64,000 bases of DNA from Austropuccinia psidii (lineage: Eukaryota; Basidiomycota; Pucciniomycetes; Pucciniales; Sphaerophragmiaceae), in assembly GCA_023105745.1 (NCBI GenBank), contig JALGQZ010000007.1, positions 3,827,592 to 3,891,591 on the forward strand, read 5' to 3'. The notes below the pieces were generated by a model. It did no database searches and had not been told where the DNA came from. It worked only from the letters and a program-made list of their open reading frames with translations. Within the stretch, counting starts at the first letter, position 1; each line of letters begins with the position of its first letter. Shown piece after piece: positions 23,467-35,840 of the stretch. A program made the position numbers and the translations under genes.

Positions 23467-24413
23467 TGTCTTCAATCAGAGAAAGTTCTTCAGACTCTGA
23501 AGCCTCAGAGTCCAGTATTGAAATTCAAACCAGTCCAGCACCAAGGGGTTTAATAACCAAAGAACCCTTTAAAGGTCCTGCAGGTGAGTCCAATTCAATT
23601 TTTACTCTATTTTTTATTAAAATTGACATGAAATGACTCCTACTAGAAGTGGAAGCAACTACTCCATCCAATCAAATGGATCTGGACCAGGACATTCCAG
23701 CCACAAATCCAAAAGCCAAGAATGTCCTCCCAGAGGAGAGGCACAAATGGAGGATGCCAGAACTTCCACCAGTTCCCAAAGGTTATCCAGCACCTTTGAA
23801 CCTCTTATTGAGAGTCCAGAAGCTGACATAACTGCTATTGCTGTTAGACCTGAATCATTTCCAACAGGCAGCTGTGGAAATTTATCAATCACAATGGAAA
23901 AACTGGTTCCTGGCATCAAAACAACAAGAGTGGGAACTCCTTCCAAGTCTTTGGATAGGCACCATGAACTCTTATCTTCAGGTGAAGAAGTTCATGGGGC
24001 CAGAAAAGACAGAAGATCTTCTGCTGGGTTGGACACCAATGTCTGTCAAAGGACAAGTCAAACAGATCAAAGCTTGGTTGAAAAACCAAAGCATGTTGTC
24101 AGAGGATCAGAAGAAGAAATTGGCTCAAGGCAAGGACAACAGCCCAGTGGAAGCTCCTCAAGCATCCACCAGCAAAAATCCGCCTCAACAAGTGCCAAAC
24201 AAGCCCAAGCAAGCCCCAAAAACCAATTAGAAGGGCAAGCAAAAGGCAAAGGGAAAGGCAAAGCCCAAGTGGAACAAACCTTACCCTCAGAATTACAGAA
24301 TTCCAAAGAAGGAAAAGACAGCCATGGACAATGTGTTCAATATGGCAAGAACTTTGATGGAATTCAAAAACAAGGAGGAGGAAAGATTGAACCAATCCTT
24401 TCCAAAGAAGTAG
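23467..24413 (+). pseudogene. ORF1 of element A (spliced, overlaps gag-pol), with stops
   Basis: Exon 23467-23583 (Ser/Glu-rich) is followed by intron 23584-23646 (GTGAGT...CTAG, 63 nt) and exon 23647-24413, in phase. The second exon uses frame 0 and overlaps ORF2 in another frame. It keeps motifs of B's ORF1: [12 protein letters not shown] and, near the end, [15 protein letters not shown]. It ends with TAG at 24411. In-frame TAA at 23829 and TAG at 24228 interrupt it. The TAA is also present in C, so it may be a family trait or an inherited defect. The function is unknown. The tail is basic and Lys/Pro-rich. Confidence 0.6.
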
Positions 24414-27400
24414 ATCTTGTAAAACTTGTAGCTTACTTTGAATCTTGTAATAAAGAAATTATGGCAAAATTTCAAGCATTTCATCACGTCCAACAAAAGT
24501 TGGGTAATGAGATACTACAAGTAAAAGACCAACAAAAGACCATAATTGGCCTTGAAAATGTTAATAAGGCAAATATTTTGTCTTTGACGCCAATTTGTGA
24601 AAGAGTTGAGTTTAAAGTTACTTTACTCAATCAACCAGATGAACATTCAATTTATTTCATAACTGGACAGTTAAAAGAATTGAAAATACAAGTACAAAAC
24701 TTGGAAAATTCAACTGGTCACAATGCAGCTCTTTTTCAAGAACAATTGGAAAAAAGTGATAAAGCAAGACTTGAATTGAAAGAAGACATTCAGTCAAGTA
24801 TTAATAATATATCACTGAAAAATGAATTGCCAAGACAATCCACACCAATTCTTGACAGAAATGTCCTTAACTTGAATAATGATTTACATCATACAATTTC
24901 AAGTCATGATGTGGAAACTGCTTGCAATTATAAGGACATTCCAAGATTAGAGGAATGGCCAACCTTCAGTGGTGAAGGAGAATATAATCATATGGAATTT
25001 ATGAAAACAATTGATATGTTTAAAGAAGACTTTAACATACCAGATGAATACATAAGTGCCAGATTACACTCATTATTTACCAAATCAGCAAAGAAATGGT
25101 ATTATAAAATGAGACAAGACCATGGTAAACATTCTTGGCCTTGGTGGAAAGAACAAGTTATTTCCAAATGGGAAAATGATTCCTGGAGATTTATAATGGA
25201 AAATTCTTTTGAAGAAGCCATTTTTAATATTGAGAGGGACAGGCCCATGACTTGGTTTCCTAAACAGAAGGACAGATTAACTGCCCTTCATCCTGATATG
25301 TCTGAACCAATGGTACATAAAAGGATATTAAGAAAGTGTGGTGGTGACCTTGAGCATGCTATAAGAAGCAGATGTATTGAGCCTTGCTCTACAGAAGAAT
25401 ATATCAATGCTATGGAGGATATCACTACTAGAACAAAAATTGGAAGAAATTGGTATAAACCCCCAATAGACAACAAGACTAGTGGGAAACCAATTTCAAA
25501 ACCAAATAAACCACATGACAGACCTCCTTTGAAATGTCATAAATGTGGAAGTACATCTCATTTAGCAAACACTTGTCCAAAAAAGACAAGAGTTAATGAG
25601 ATAAATGTTGAAAAAGTGGAAGAAACAAAAGAAACTGATGTATCTTTACATGAAAGTGATTCTGAGCTTTCAGAAGAAGAACAAGCATCAGAGCAACTTG
25701 GTATAGAAAATATTAATGTTTCTTTTGGGGTCACTGAGGTACATACTCACTTACCACAGTACAGTGATGAATGTATGGATCTCATACATGTGCAAGATGC
25801 CAAAATGCAAAGAACCAAACCTGCTAGGGGTAAAGGTTATACAGCTGGGTCATCTTGCATCACTAATATTGTGATAAATAACACAGAAGCCAAGATACAT
25901 CTTGACTCAGGTGCGTTTTGCACTTGTGTTGAAAAAGATTATCTTGACAAAATTTATACCAACTGGCAAGGCAATTTGATGCCAATTGAAGGTGTAAAAT
26001 TCAGAAGTGCTAGCCAGAACATGCACCCTTTGGGTATATTTGAAGCAGCAATAATATTTCCTCATCCAGCAGGGAGTATAAGATTGAAAGCTGAATTTGT
26101 TGTTATGAACAATTGTACTTCACAACACTTTATACTTGGAAATGATTATCTCAATATCTATGGTATTGATATCAACAATCATAAGGACAGGTATTTCACT
26201 ATAGGGGAAAATAAAAGGCAAAAATTTGCTTTTTCTCTAGAAAGAAAAGAAATTACTGTCATTCAACAAGTAAAGAATGTTAAACAAGAAAAATTTGTGT
26301 CAGATCAGCTAAGTGAAGCACAAATTAGTCCTGAATTAACACCAGAAATGAAGGAAGAACTTATTGAAATTTTATTTCAATATAGAGAAGCCTTTGCTTC
26401 TGATAATGAACCACTTGGGGCTACAAAAGGCCACGAGGTGGACATTATGCTTAATGTGGAAAGGCCTTATCCGCCACTATTAAGGAGAGCAGCTTACCCA
26501 GCTAGCCCTAGGGCTAGAGAAGCATTAGAAAATCATATTAATGAACTAATGAAACTGGGAGTTCTTAGAAAAGTTGGGCACAATGAGGAAGTTGAAGTCA
26601 CAACTCCAGTAATCATTACTTGGCATAATGACAAGTCAAGGATGGTTGGTGATTTTAGAGCACTGAATACCCATACTATTCCAGACAGATATCCAATCCC
26701 TAGAATTCATGAGACTTTGACTCAATTATCCAAAGCAAGATTCATCACTTCTATGGATGCTCTAAAAGGCTTTCACCAGAATGTTTTGACACCTCATGCT
26801 AGGAAATTATTGAGAATAATTGCTCATTGTGGTATTTATGAATATTTGAGGATGCCTTTTGGAATTAAAAATGGACCCTCTCATTACCAAAGAATGATGA
26901 ACACTATCTTCCCACATGAATTATCAGAGGGATGGTTAATCATTTATATTGATGACATTATAATTTGTTCAGAAACCTGGCAATTAAATTTGGAGAGACT
27001 TTCATTAGTACTTAAGAAAATTCTACAAGTGAACATGAAAATTTCTCTTAAAAAATGTAATTTTGGGTTCCATGAGTTAAACGCTCTAGGACATGTGGTC
27101 TCAGGACTAAGCCTTGGTGTTGATAAAAACAAAGTGGCTGCAGTTTTACTGAAACAAATGCCCCAGAACAAAAAAGAAATGATGTCTTTCTTAGGGTTTG
27201 CCAGTTATTACAGACAACACCTTAAGGAATTTGCAATCCATGCCAGATCATTATACAGAATTTGTGATCAACAAACTGTTTTTGAAATGACACAGGAGAG
27301 AATTCAAGCATATGATAAAATCAAGTATGCCTTGACCAATGCACCATTATTATTGATGCCAGATTGGAAACTTCCTTTCAAGCTGTATATTGATGCATGT

Positions 27401-28011
27401 GGTGATGGTTTAGGAGCTGCTCTTCATCAAGTTCAAATTGTCAATGACAAGCCTTATGAAGGTCCAATTTGTTTCATTTCAAGACAAATTAAACCTACTG
27501 AGGCCAGTTATGGAGCTAGCCAAATGGAGTGCCTTTGCCTTGTTTGGGCTCTGGAAAAACTTCATTACTATCTTGATGGTAGTGTGTTTGAAGTAATTAC
27601 TGATTGTAATGCAGTTAAATCACTTCTTAACATGAAAACTCCAAACAGACACATGTTAGGATGGCAGATTGCTATACAGGAGTATAGAGGCAATATGACC
27701 ATAGTACATAAAGCCAGAAATATTCATAAGAATGCTGATGGCTTGAGTAGATGGGCATTACCAAATACACCTGATAATCCTGCCTATGTTCCTACAAGTG
27801 CAGAACCTCAAATTCCAATTGAAGGAATTAATATCACAGATGTTGGCACAGAATTCTTTGAAGAAGTTAGAGAAAGCTACAAGCAAGATAAGAATTGTCA
27901 TGTTCTTACTGCTCTCCTTGACAAAGATTGTAAAGATGCAGCATTGGCTAATTCTCTGGATGACATTTGGAAAACATCTTATGATAATGGAAGATTCCAT
28001 TTGTTTGATGG
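23633..28011 (+). pseudogene. ORF2 (Gag-Pol) of element A, N-terminal 3/4, cut by B
   Basis: ATG at 23633 ([10 protein letters not shown]) lies inside the ORF1 intron. The frame is open for 1459 codons and breaks in codon 1460 at B's insertion. Features in order are a retrotransposon Gag domain ([17 protein letters not shown] onward, ~440-590), a CCHC knuckle [14 protein letters not shown] (residue ~635), protease DSGA (D758), RT with YIDD (residue ~1105), RNase H ([13 protein letters not shown], ~1253), then the start of integrase. No other stop is seen. The first ~230 residues are doubtful as protein because the other frame looks selected there. Frame and sequence resume at 55884. Confidence 0.9.
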
Positions 28012-29838
28012 TGTGAGCCTTAGAGGTAATTTCATATACCCAAAAGACCACAAATATAAAAAATAACATATTAATATAAATAAAATAAATTTATTTATAT
28101 TATTAAAATAAAAATCAAAATATAAATATAAAATTATATTAAAAATAAAAAATTAATTATAATTTAAAAATAAAAAATACATTAAATTTTGTAAATATAA
28201 AATTACATTTATACTTGAAAAAATTAAGTAAAAATGAAACTTTAACAAAATTGTGAAAAAATAAATAAATTTGGAAAAAAGTTAAATAAAATTTATTATA
28301 ACTTTTTATCCAATAAATAAACATATAAAATTTATTTCACCATTGGATTCCTCATAAAAAATCAGGTGGGGTCACCTCTGAGTGAAATTCTTGTAACTCA
28401 ACTCTAAATAAGCTTAAATTAAGTTTTTAGTATTTTCAATACAAAAGTTGAAAATCCTCAAAACCTTAATTTAATTAACACCACATGTGGTGTTAACCAT
28501 CAATTTTTGTGTTAAAATTGAGGTGTTGTGTTTAGTTTAGAAGTTATGAGGAATTGAAGTATTTTCAATTGAATTCAATTGAAATGTCAAAATGTGCGCG
28601 TGTATTACATAAGTGAACTTTGATTTACATATGAGGTGTCAATTATTACTGTATTGTACTGTACAATTGAATTGAATTACATATGTAAATTATAAGTATA
28701 ATACATGATGAGGAATTAAAGGAAAAATAAATTGGAAAGATTAAATTTGGGGGGGAAAAGGAACTCCAGCTCTAAGGGGGAGCTAGACCCCCAAAATCCT
28801 TGCTGACAGGCGTGGGATGTCAAAATTCACGCAAAGGTTCATCACTTTTGGCCTGGAATTGAGTTACAGGGTCTGTGGACTCAATTGATGATGAGGTTTT
28901 GATACCAACTGGGGTAGTTTTAGCTGTTGCCAAGAGGGTAAAACTACCCTTAAGATAAAACAATCATAATAAAAACAGTTCTAACTGGTTTCTACGCCTC
29001 TGACACACATTCTGACGTGTTTTGAAGGCTCTAGGCCTGGTATTGCTATAGTAATGGCTGATTTAAGGGTCTAAAATGGCTAAAAATGGCTTAAACCAGC
29101 CCTTTTTGGTCTAAACCAGGGTTCAATGATGCCATAATTGGCTTTTCTGTTGTCAGACTGTTTTTCACGACTGACAAGAGTAAATTTTACTTTTGGAGTA
29201 AGAGAATTGATGGCTATAAAAGAATGTCTTCTTTGCCCCACTTTTCTCTTCATGTTAGAATCTTTTCCTTTTATTAATTAGTTTAAACACTGTTAAACCA
29301 ATCAATAAAAGATTCCAACCACCACTTTTAAATCATTTTAATCCTTTTAACCACGTGAAAAAATCATTATAATCATTGTTTGTAACTCTTATAATCATTT
29401 TTACCCCTGAACCACCCCAAAAGTGAATTAAAGCATCTTTCATCACTGTTAACTTTGTCACTTTGTTTCCAAATTCACGCTGGTAATTTTTGGGTGTGTT
29501 TTCTCTTTAAATATCCTTTTAAAGACTATGCTCTTTAATTGATTTCTTGCAGTTCTTTTCTCAATTAATTACAATTGACATTGCTCTTGAAGAAATTTCT
29601 TTTGTAGCCTTAAATATCTCTTGTATAGTGTTTTTGGATAAATCTTTAATGTTGGTAAAACAATAAATTTTTATTATATTATTTTTCTATACTTATGGAG
29701 TTCAAAAAAATAAAATTGGAATGTTTTCTATTTAAAAATACTATTTCTTACTATTTTTAAATAATTTTACTTTATACAAGTTTTGAGGACATGAAAAGTA
29801 CTTGATATTTTATCAAAGTTTCATATCCACACCTTACA
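28012..29838 (+). repeat. 5' LTR of element B, apparently chimeric
   Basis: The LTR is 1827 bases (3' partner 1829), from TGTGAGCCTTAGAGG to CACACCTTACA. By eye the first ~1290 bases differ from the 3' LTR at only about eight places, whereas the last ~535 differ at well over one base in twenty, with indels. The switch is near 29300. A 22-bp perfect palindrome centred on ACATGT spans 28475-28496; the other young copies have one change in it. No primer site follows. Confidence 0.9.
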
Positions 29839-31399
29839 CTCCTTCTAGTTAATGGCCAATTTATTTCTTTTACAATGGATACTTGGACAAGCCCTAATTT
29901 GACAGCGTTCATTGCTGTCGCAGCTCATTTTATGGATGAAAATTATAAACTAACTTTGCTTCTTTTGGGACTTTGTGAAATCATAGGTGAGTATATATTT
30001 TTTCAAAGTTCTTCCTACATTAACTGACAATTACTTTAGGTGATCACTCTGGGGCTCCTCTAGCAAAAGCCTTTGTCAACATCATTTCACCATACAATCT
30101 CAACCAACACATTGTATGCATTACTACTGAGAACACATCAGTCAACAATCATATGAATCAAGAAATTCAATACTTATGTCCAAAATATACAGCCAATGCC
30201 CAAGAAATTTGTTTCATGGCTCACAACATAAACCTGGAAGCATGTGATGGCTTGAAGGCATTGGGAAATTCAGCATCAGATGCACTAGACCCATCTATTA
30301 AAAGTGATACAATGGCAATTACAAACTTAGTAAATCCCCCAGATGGACTCAATCTCAAATATGATTCAATTATCACCCATATAAGACAACTGGCCTCATA
30401 TTTTCATAAAAGTCCTCAAATACATGAAAGATTTGTTACAACCATCAAGCTAGTATACAATGATTACAGACAAACACAGGCCATCATGCTTCTGTCTCAC
30501 ATACCTACTCTATGGAACTCTACATACAACATGCTCAATCAAGAATTAATGTTAAAAGAGGCCTACAATCCATTTACATCATCACCGAATTTGGCATCAT
30601 AGAAATTGACTTTCCTTGAATGGGACAAGGTGAGATTTGTGTTTGACCTTCTACATCCAATCTATGAGGAAACTCAAATCATTTATGGAGAGGATTACCC
30701 CACTATCAATCATGCATTTCCACTGTACATCATGCTTCTCAAGAGAATTAGCGAGGTAAGTCTATAATTTGATGGCTTAATTTCTCATTTTGCAAAATTC
30801 CAACAAACAAAACAACCAAAACTATGGCAGGAATGCAACCAGTATGATTTTTCACCAATGGAATAATCCGCCTCTGAAATTCATGAGAAATTATAAAAAT
30901 ATCTTCAGTTGTTTCTCCAGAAGACACTGGACCCTTGCTTCAAGCTCAAGTTCTTCATTGTACATGAAGCAATGCTGGCTCCTTTTGGAACCATAGAAAA
31001 TTAATTCTTGCTCTGTTTTAAAGAACAAGCCAAGAAACACTTCAAGTATCCACCTGATAACAGTTCCAAGCAAGCATTCAGCAGTGGACTCATTTGATGA
31101 CATGTATCCTTCCTCCTCTCTGGAAGACAACACTCTTGAAAAAGAACTTGATCAATTCCTTGCAAACCCACCTGAGCCAAAAACAACAGACATTTCAGTT
31201 CTTTGGAAGTCACATACAAAAATCTTCCCAACCCTTTCATATATGGCCTACAAGTACTTGGTCATCCCCAAAACAAGTGCACCATCTGAGTGGGAGGAAA
31301 ATACTTAGCTATCAGCATTCATCTCTTTCATCCATGCATGTTGAACAGCTGGCTTGCTTAAAGGATTGGTCCCAAAGGTTTGGCCACTTATACTCTTAG
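29839..31399 (+). pseudogene. hAT-family transposase, 5' truncated and decayed
   Basis: Sequence starts abruptly at the LTR edge with TMDTWTSPNLTAFIAVAAHF, a classic hAT catalytic-domain segment. Intron 29987-30039 (53 nt) restores frame into GDHSGAPLAKAF; later come ITTENTSVNNH, IPTLWNSTYNML (exon to TAG at 30600) and, after further stops and a possible intron at ~30753-30829, the C-terminal dimerisation region (FPTLSYMAYKYLVIPKTSAPSEW, cited in part) ending LKDWSQRFGHLYS at 31399. In-frame stops and shifts make it non-functional. The N-terminal BED/zinc-finger part is absent. An older B-family LTR seems to have interrupted this gene at its source. Confidence 0.85.
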
Positions 31400-31573
31400 T
31401 TTTTTTATTTCTTTATTCTGTTTCCCCTATGTTATCTCTCAAAGTTTGTTGTCATGACATTCAAATATTATATACAGGTTTTGTATTGGTCGCCTTTTGG
31501 GATGTCATGTGTTCCATCCCCCTATGCCTCGGGGGAGTAAGATTATTTTGTAACAAAAATTTGGCCCAACCCT
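31400..31573 (+). mobile_element. 3' non-coding end of the hAT transposon
   Basis: This matches 8718-8897 nearly base for base. It ends TTTGGCCCAACCCTAG, which read inward from the end gives CTAGGGTTGGGCCAAA, plausible as an hAT terminal inverted repeat. The 8-bp target duplication cannot be confirmed because the left terminus is not present. Confidence 0.65.
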
Positions 31574-31799
31574 AGGGTGGTGGGCGGCCCCATTTTAGGA
31601 AAGGCGCGTCCCAGGCCGGCCCTTCAGTATCAACTTGGCACGCCCATGGCTGGTGGCAGCTGGGGAATGCCATGAGCCTCCAACTTCATTCATGTAAGTG
31701 AAAATTGCTTAGAAATTTTAGCCAAAACATGAATTTCTGGTGGAACAAGCAAGATCAAATTGTTACAAACTATAAATAATACAAGATGTGAGGAACAAA
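31574..31799. other. Short spacer, first part GC-rich, nothing recognised
   Basis: The first ~90 bases are rich in GGCC and CGCG words and could belong to the end of another DNA transposon. No frame or repeat is diagnostic. Confidence 0.35.
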
Positions 31800-32840
31800 C
31801 AAGCTTCAGATTAAAACAAAGAAAAATATGAGTGTATGACATCCAACATCCATATTATAAGGGTCCCAACTGGAAGCTTGCTGCACAGAGATACTGCCAT
31901 GAACCACTTGAATATCAGCCAAATACATTTGCCTGTTAGCTTCATCCTACATGTCAAAATCAAACAATGTTTCCATGAAGGCATCCTGTCGGGTGGTAAC
32001 CTGCATATCAGCATGCCCAAATACTCCTTCTTCAAATGTTTTGAGATCCATTGGTGAGCTGAAGAAATCATAGCTACACATATGATTGTATTCGGTTAGA
32101 GGTACTACTTCAGAGCTTTTTTTACTTTGTTTCTTCCCTTTTTCAGGTCCTTTTGTGTGAGGTGTAACTTTATTTGGCTCATCATTTTGAGGGTTTTTGG
32201 GAGCATTTAATTTCGATACTTTGTTTCGATTGCTGACATTATTGAAAATAAACCCTCAACACCTGCAGCATGAGGGACAATCTCACAAAATGTGATTGCT
32301 ATTTTTTTAGTGGGAGACATTGTGCGTTATCTGGTAGGCCCAGCCAATAATCGATGGCTTTGTTTGGAAATGGTCCTGACAACACAAATAAAAATTAGTA
32401 AATGATTTTGGTGTATAGTATTTGTTGTAAACCCAATGCACCATTGGTTGGTTTTCCAAAAGGTTCATGCTGGCTATAATACCTCTTAATTTGAGGTATC
32501 AATGTTTCGGCTTCTTCCTCATAGTACTTCCAATCTTTGGCAAGTACTAAAATCTTGATGGTTATGCTCTTCAGGGAATGTTTCTGAGAAACAGCCACAT
32601 TGCGAAAGGAGGGGTGCAAAAAAGCAATTATATATATATCTTCTTGGAAATCTTGGGCTTGATGTTGTATAGCCTGAAGACAATGCTCTTTGAGAGGTGC
32701 AAAGCAGTCATATAAGTTGACTGACTTCATTGCTTTGTAAAATGTTGAAATCTCCTTCCAAATATCAGAAAGGTTAGTGTTACTTTTCTCTAATCGGCCA
32801 ATGCTGTCCACAACTGGCTTTAGCAGGCCAACCAAGGCAT
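31800..32840 (-). pseudogene. Second hAT-like transposase fragment
   Basis: On the minus strand, the frame 32835-32395 reads VGLLKPVVDSIGRLEKSNTN, then LSDIWKEISTFYKAMKS, CFAPLKEHCLQAI, AFLHPSFRNVAVSQKHSL and LAKDWKYYEEEAETL. This pattern fits the central region of hAT-type transposases (ribonuclease-H-like fold with its insertion). Sequence toward 31800 still shows transposase-like codons with stops. It is oriented opposite to the hAT gene just upstream and is not the same copy. Assignment rests on pattern memory only. Confidence 0.5.
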
Positions 32841-33242
32841 CATTTGATGTGAAGTGGTCCCAATTTTCAACAACTAATATGACTGAGACTGGAATTGTTG
32901 GTGTATTGCTTGCAGGATTGATGAAATAGGTGATTGCTTGTTTGTGTCACAACCACAAAGAATGACCCTCCTCCATGGGTATTGTGGCAATTCAGCCTGG
33001 AGCCAAGTTGGGGCCAATTGGTCACATCATATCTTTTATGGCCAATTGGCCCCCTTTGGTGTTCCATGGCCTCAGGCCATATCCTGCCATCATTGGCCTT
33101 CCTGGCCTATTCCCATAACTCCAACCCCCAGGCCTCTATCTTTGTTTTTGGGCCTGGGGGTGTCCTTTTGTCTCCTAGGGGGTTCTGGGACCCCTCGTCA
33201 TACCCATCAGCCTTGGGTCCACCCTTTTAATTAGGGGGTCTA

Positions 33243-33276
33243 GGGCCTAAATGGCCTTTTTGGGCCATTTAGGCCC
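33243..33276. repeat. Perfect 14-bp stem with 6-base loop
   Basis: GGGCCTAAATGGCC (33243-33256) is followed by TTTTTG and its exact reverse complement (33263-33276). As RNA it would form a stable hairpin. No gene is adjacent. Confidence 0.85.
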
Positions 33277-34156
33277 CCTACAGCCTCTATGGTCCGTGGG
33301 CCAATTAGGCCCCTTTTGGCCTAATCCAATGAGGCCAAAAGGGGCAGCCCACTAGCACCCAAGGCCAGGTGGGTCCCAAACCACAATTGGGCCCACCTGA
33401 GCCAATTTTGGCCCCAAATCCCATCAAACCCAAAATGGCCATAAAGAACCTCAGGACCCATTTTGTCCATGGACCACCATGGACCACTTTTCAGCCCATG
33501 GCCTCTGGTAACCACCAGAGGCCACCAGATCAGCTCAGCTCAATCCTTCCCCTCAACTCAAGGGGGATTCTTCCCATTCCTCCATGCATCCTGTACTCAA
33601 GGTTGCAGGAGTGGTGCATATATGTTATTATATACCATTATGCACCGTTATTGCTCAGCAATTCAATGGTAACGCTTTCAGGACCAAATGACATGATTCC
33701 AAATCAAGGTCCCAAAATCCAATGCCCTCTTTGAAGGAGGATTTTTTAACTCATCAGTCTGGCAATCCATGGTGTCAATCAGAAGACCATTCAAGGATCC
33801 CAATTACCTGGCCCTGCAGGAGTTGGGTTGGCAATTTCATTCAGGATTATTTTAAGGGTATTCTCATAGTTTATACAGTCTTCAACCAGTTGTCAAGGCA
33901 TCAAGTATTTCAATACTCCTTGGACAACTCAATTGGTCCATACAGGCGTCAATCAATCAACCTGTATGTCCTTGGCCCAATTGGGCCAATTCATATTCCA
34001 CTGTGGGAATTCAATCACACAGCTCAATTCTCAAGATGGCCAGAACTGTATTGGCACAATTCAGACAATACAGCTGGTGACTCACCTTTCAGGATCAGCC
34101 CCTCAGCTTTCCACACCACCAGGGCAAATCTCGTGTCAATCGTTGTTGATTGACTT

Positions 34157-34223
34157 CACGTCAAACAGGATAAAAGTCGAGCTCACGTCAAGCTAAAATC
34201 AAGCAAACGGAGAGCACACGTCA
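34157..34223. promoter_or_regulatory. Three CACGTCA words within 67 bases
   Basis: CACGTCA occurs at 34157-34163, 34184-34190 and 34217-34223, all in the same orientation. On the minus strand each reads TGACGTG, which matches the half-site of CREB/ATF-type bZIP factors. A regulatory role is inferred only from the motif and its clustering. Confidence 0.35.
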
Positions 34224-34340
34224 CACTCTTGTCTTACACCAAATCCTGTGACATCCACCAATATTGGTTCCCCTGCGCCTTCAACTCAGATTCCTCACCA
34301 CCTGATCATCCCACAACCATCGGATGGTTGGTAAAAATTA

Positions 34341-34830
34341 CTCAAGACCCGCCTGTTTGCACACACACACATCAAAGAGGTCCTTCAGCCAGTTTTGATG
34401 TAGGCAGGGGGTTTGACTTCACCAGGTCATCCATGAAAGGACTCTGCCTGAGCGGGATTGTCGCTTTGCAGATGACACTGGTAGAGCCCGCCGCACAATA
34501 CCGCGGGTGCGGGTGTGTGTGTGTGTGACAGGCACACCATGGCCAAATGATGTGTTTTCCTAATTTTTTTTAGCCATGAATCAGCTAGCTCATCAGGAGG
34601 GTGTGACATGGTTAGAGCCCTCTGAACAATGCAGTAGGTGCATGGGTGACATATGCACACAAAGGCAATACATGTGAGGGCCTAATGTCAGGTGGCATTG
34701 ACCATTTGTGGGTGACACATGAAACCACTATTTGCGGCTGCAGGTGGGTTTGCATTTGCATGTGCAGTGGTGTGTGTGTGTGTGCACATGCGGGTGCGGG
34801 TGCGCAAGGGCCAATTCCCCTTCCAACATG
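34341..34830. repeat. Short GT/CA microsatellites with GGGTGCGGGTG motifs
   Basis: CA runs occur near 34360 and GT runs near 34515-34529 and 34769-34784. Two of the three lie beside copies of GCGGGTGCGGGTG. The paired arrangement suggests an old duplication. No gene was seen. Confidence 0.6.
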
Positions 34831-35499
34831 ATGATGGTGCAGTTAGAAATCTTGGATGCTGTGAAAGGTGAGTGTGTGGGTCATTTGATCATTGAACTTG
34901 GCTTATTCACACTGTACCCAATGTCAAAATAGTAAGTTCTTTGTGGCAATGTGAAATAATGGGCTTTGCTTGTCACAATGGCATGTCTCTGTCACTAAAT
35001 TTTGAGGCAGTTATTTCACTAGCAAAATTGCTATTGAATCTGAGAGATTTGCATTTTTGTAGACTAAATATCATGAAATAACGGCTTTATCATTACAAGC
35101 AGTCCACATGACAGAACTTTGTTATCATACAATCCACAGTTACCTTCTATTTATTCTTCAGATATAATAAAGTGTCAATCATCAAAACCAACAGCCATAT
35201 AAATATTGAGATGCGGCAAATCTGGTAAGAAATTCACATCAATCTTCAAAATTTTCAAGATCAGAGAGTTATTGTTCAGTATGCTAGATGGCTCAGAGAC
35301 TTTAAAAATGCTATTAATAATACCAAATTGTCGTGAGTTGCCCCTCAGAAAACATAACACACTGTTGCTCACATTTTTGGATTCAGTTGAAAATATATTT
35401 TTCCCAATATTAATGTTTGAAACTGGAAAATACCAAGGTGAGACAATCCTTAAAGTGGGATGACTTGTGGATTTCACACTAGTGTCTAAGCTGATCCAA
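34831..35499. other. Unassigned decayed sequence
   Basis: A frame of 85 codons at 35206-35463 and a minus frame over the same bases resemble no family I know. The stretch may contain more of the Plavaka-type gene whose recognisable part starts near 35840 on the minus strand, but no diagnostic motif supports that. Confidence 0.3.
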
Positions 35500-35840
35500 T
35501 CAACTATTTCCCTTGTTGCATGAAAATTCTGTAAGTACTCAACCAGGAAATCATAATTTTCTTGGTCATGGCGGGATGGTTTGTTATATTTATGGTGATT
35601 GAACAGGGCAGGTGGCTGTGATTAGAAAAGCTGTTTTATTTCAAATGGCACGGATGGGGATTTCAGGAGAATGGAAAGGTTGGAACATTGACAGATATTT
35701 TGAAGTAAGTTTTTATCTATATCATCTATTCAGAGTTGCAAGAAGTTAGTCTTATTAAGTTACGGTGTTTAATCAATGTGAATATATTGATCTTATTAAT
35801 TGACGTACATATTTTGTTATTTGTTGGCATGTTTGCAAAT
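35500..35840 (-). pseudogene. Plavaka-type transposase, C-terminal side, left of element C
   Basis: On the minus strand from 35840 the codons GVFANMPTNNK follow the last codons of the piece at 46604 once element C and one CAAAT copy are removed, giving YEHLIGVFANMPTNNK. Plavaka/Tnp2-like proteins have an ERL-type motif, then TNNK, at this place. Beyond about 35790 the similarity fades and stops appear, so the 3' limit given is only approximate. Confidence 0.55.

Larger units (their letters stand above)
32841..34340. other. Non-coding block, part GC-rich, probably retroelement leader or LTR
   Basis: 33000-33560 is built of GGCC-rich, AATTGGCC-like words, in style like the non-coding 3' part of element G (7040-7345) though not an obvious copy. 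Frames are open on both strands without recognisable protein. 33560-34340 resembles LTR-like sequence (CAATAC/TACAG words) but no ends could be set. Two local features are listed separately. Confidence 0.35.

Noticed and set aside
31084..31399. Two overlapping frames as separate genes
   Set aside because: Both are pieces of one decayed hAT transposase C-terminus separated by a frameshift.
34341..34830. CRISPR-like or telomere-like repeats
   Set aside because: Only simple GT runs and two copies of a G-rich motif; no regular spacing and no telomeric TTAGGG units.
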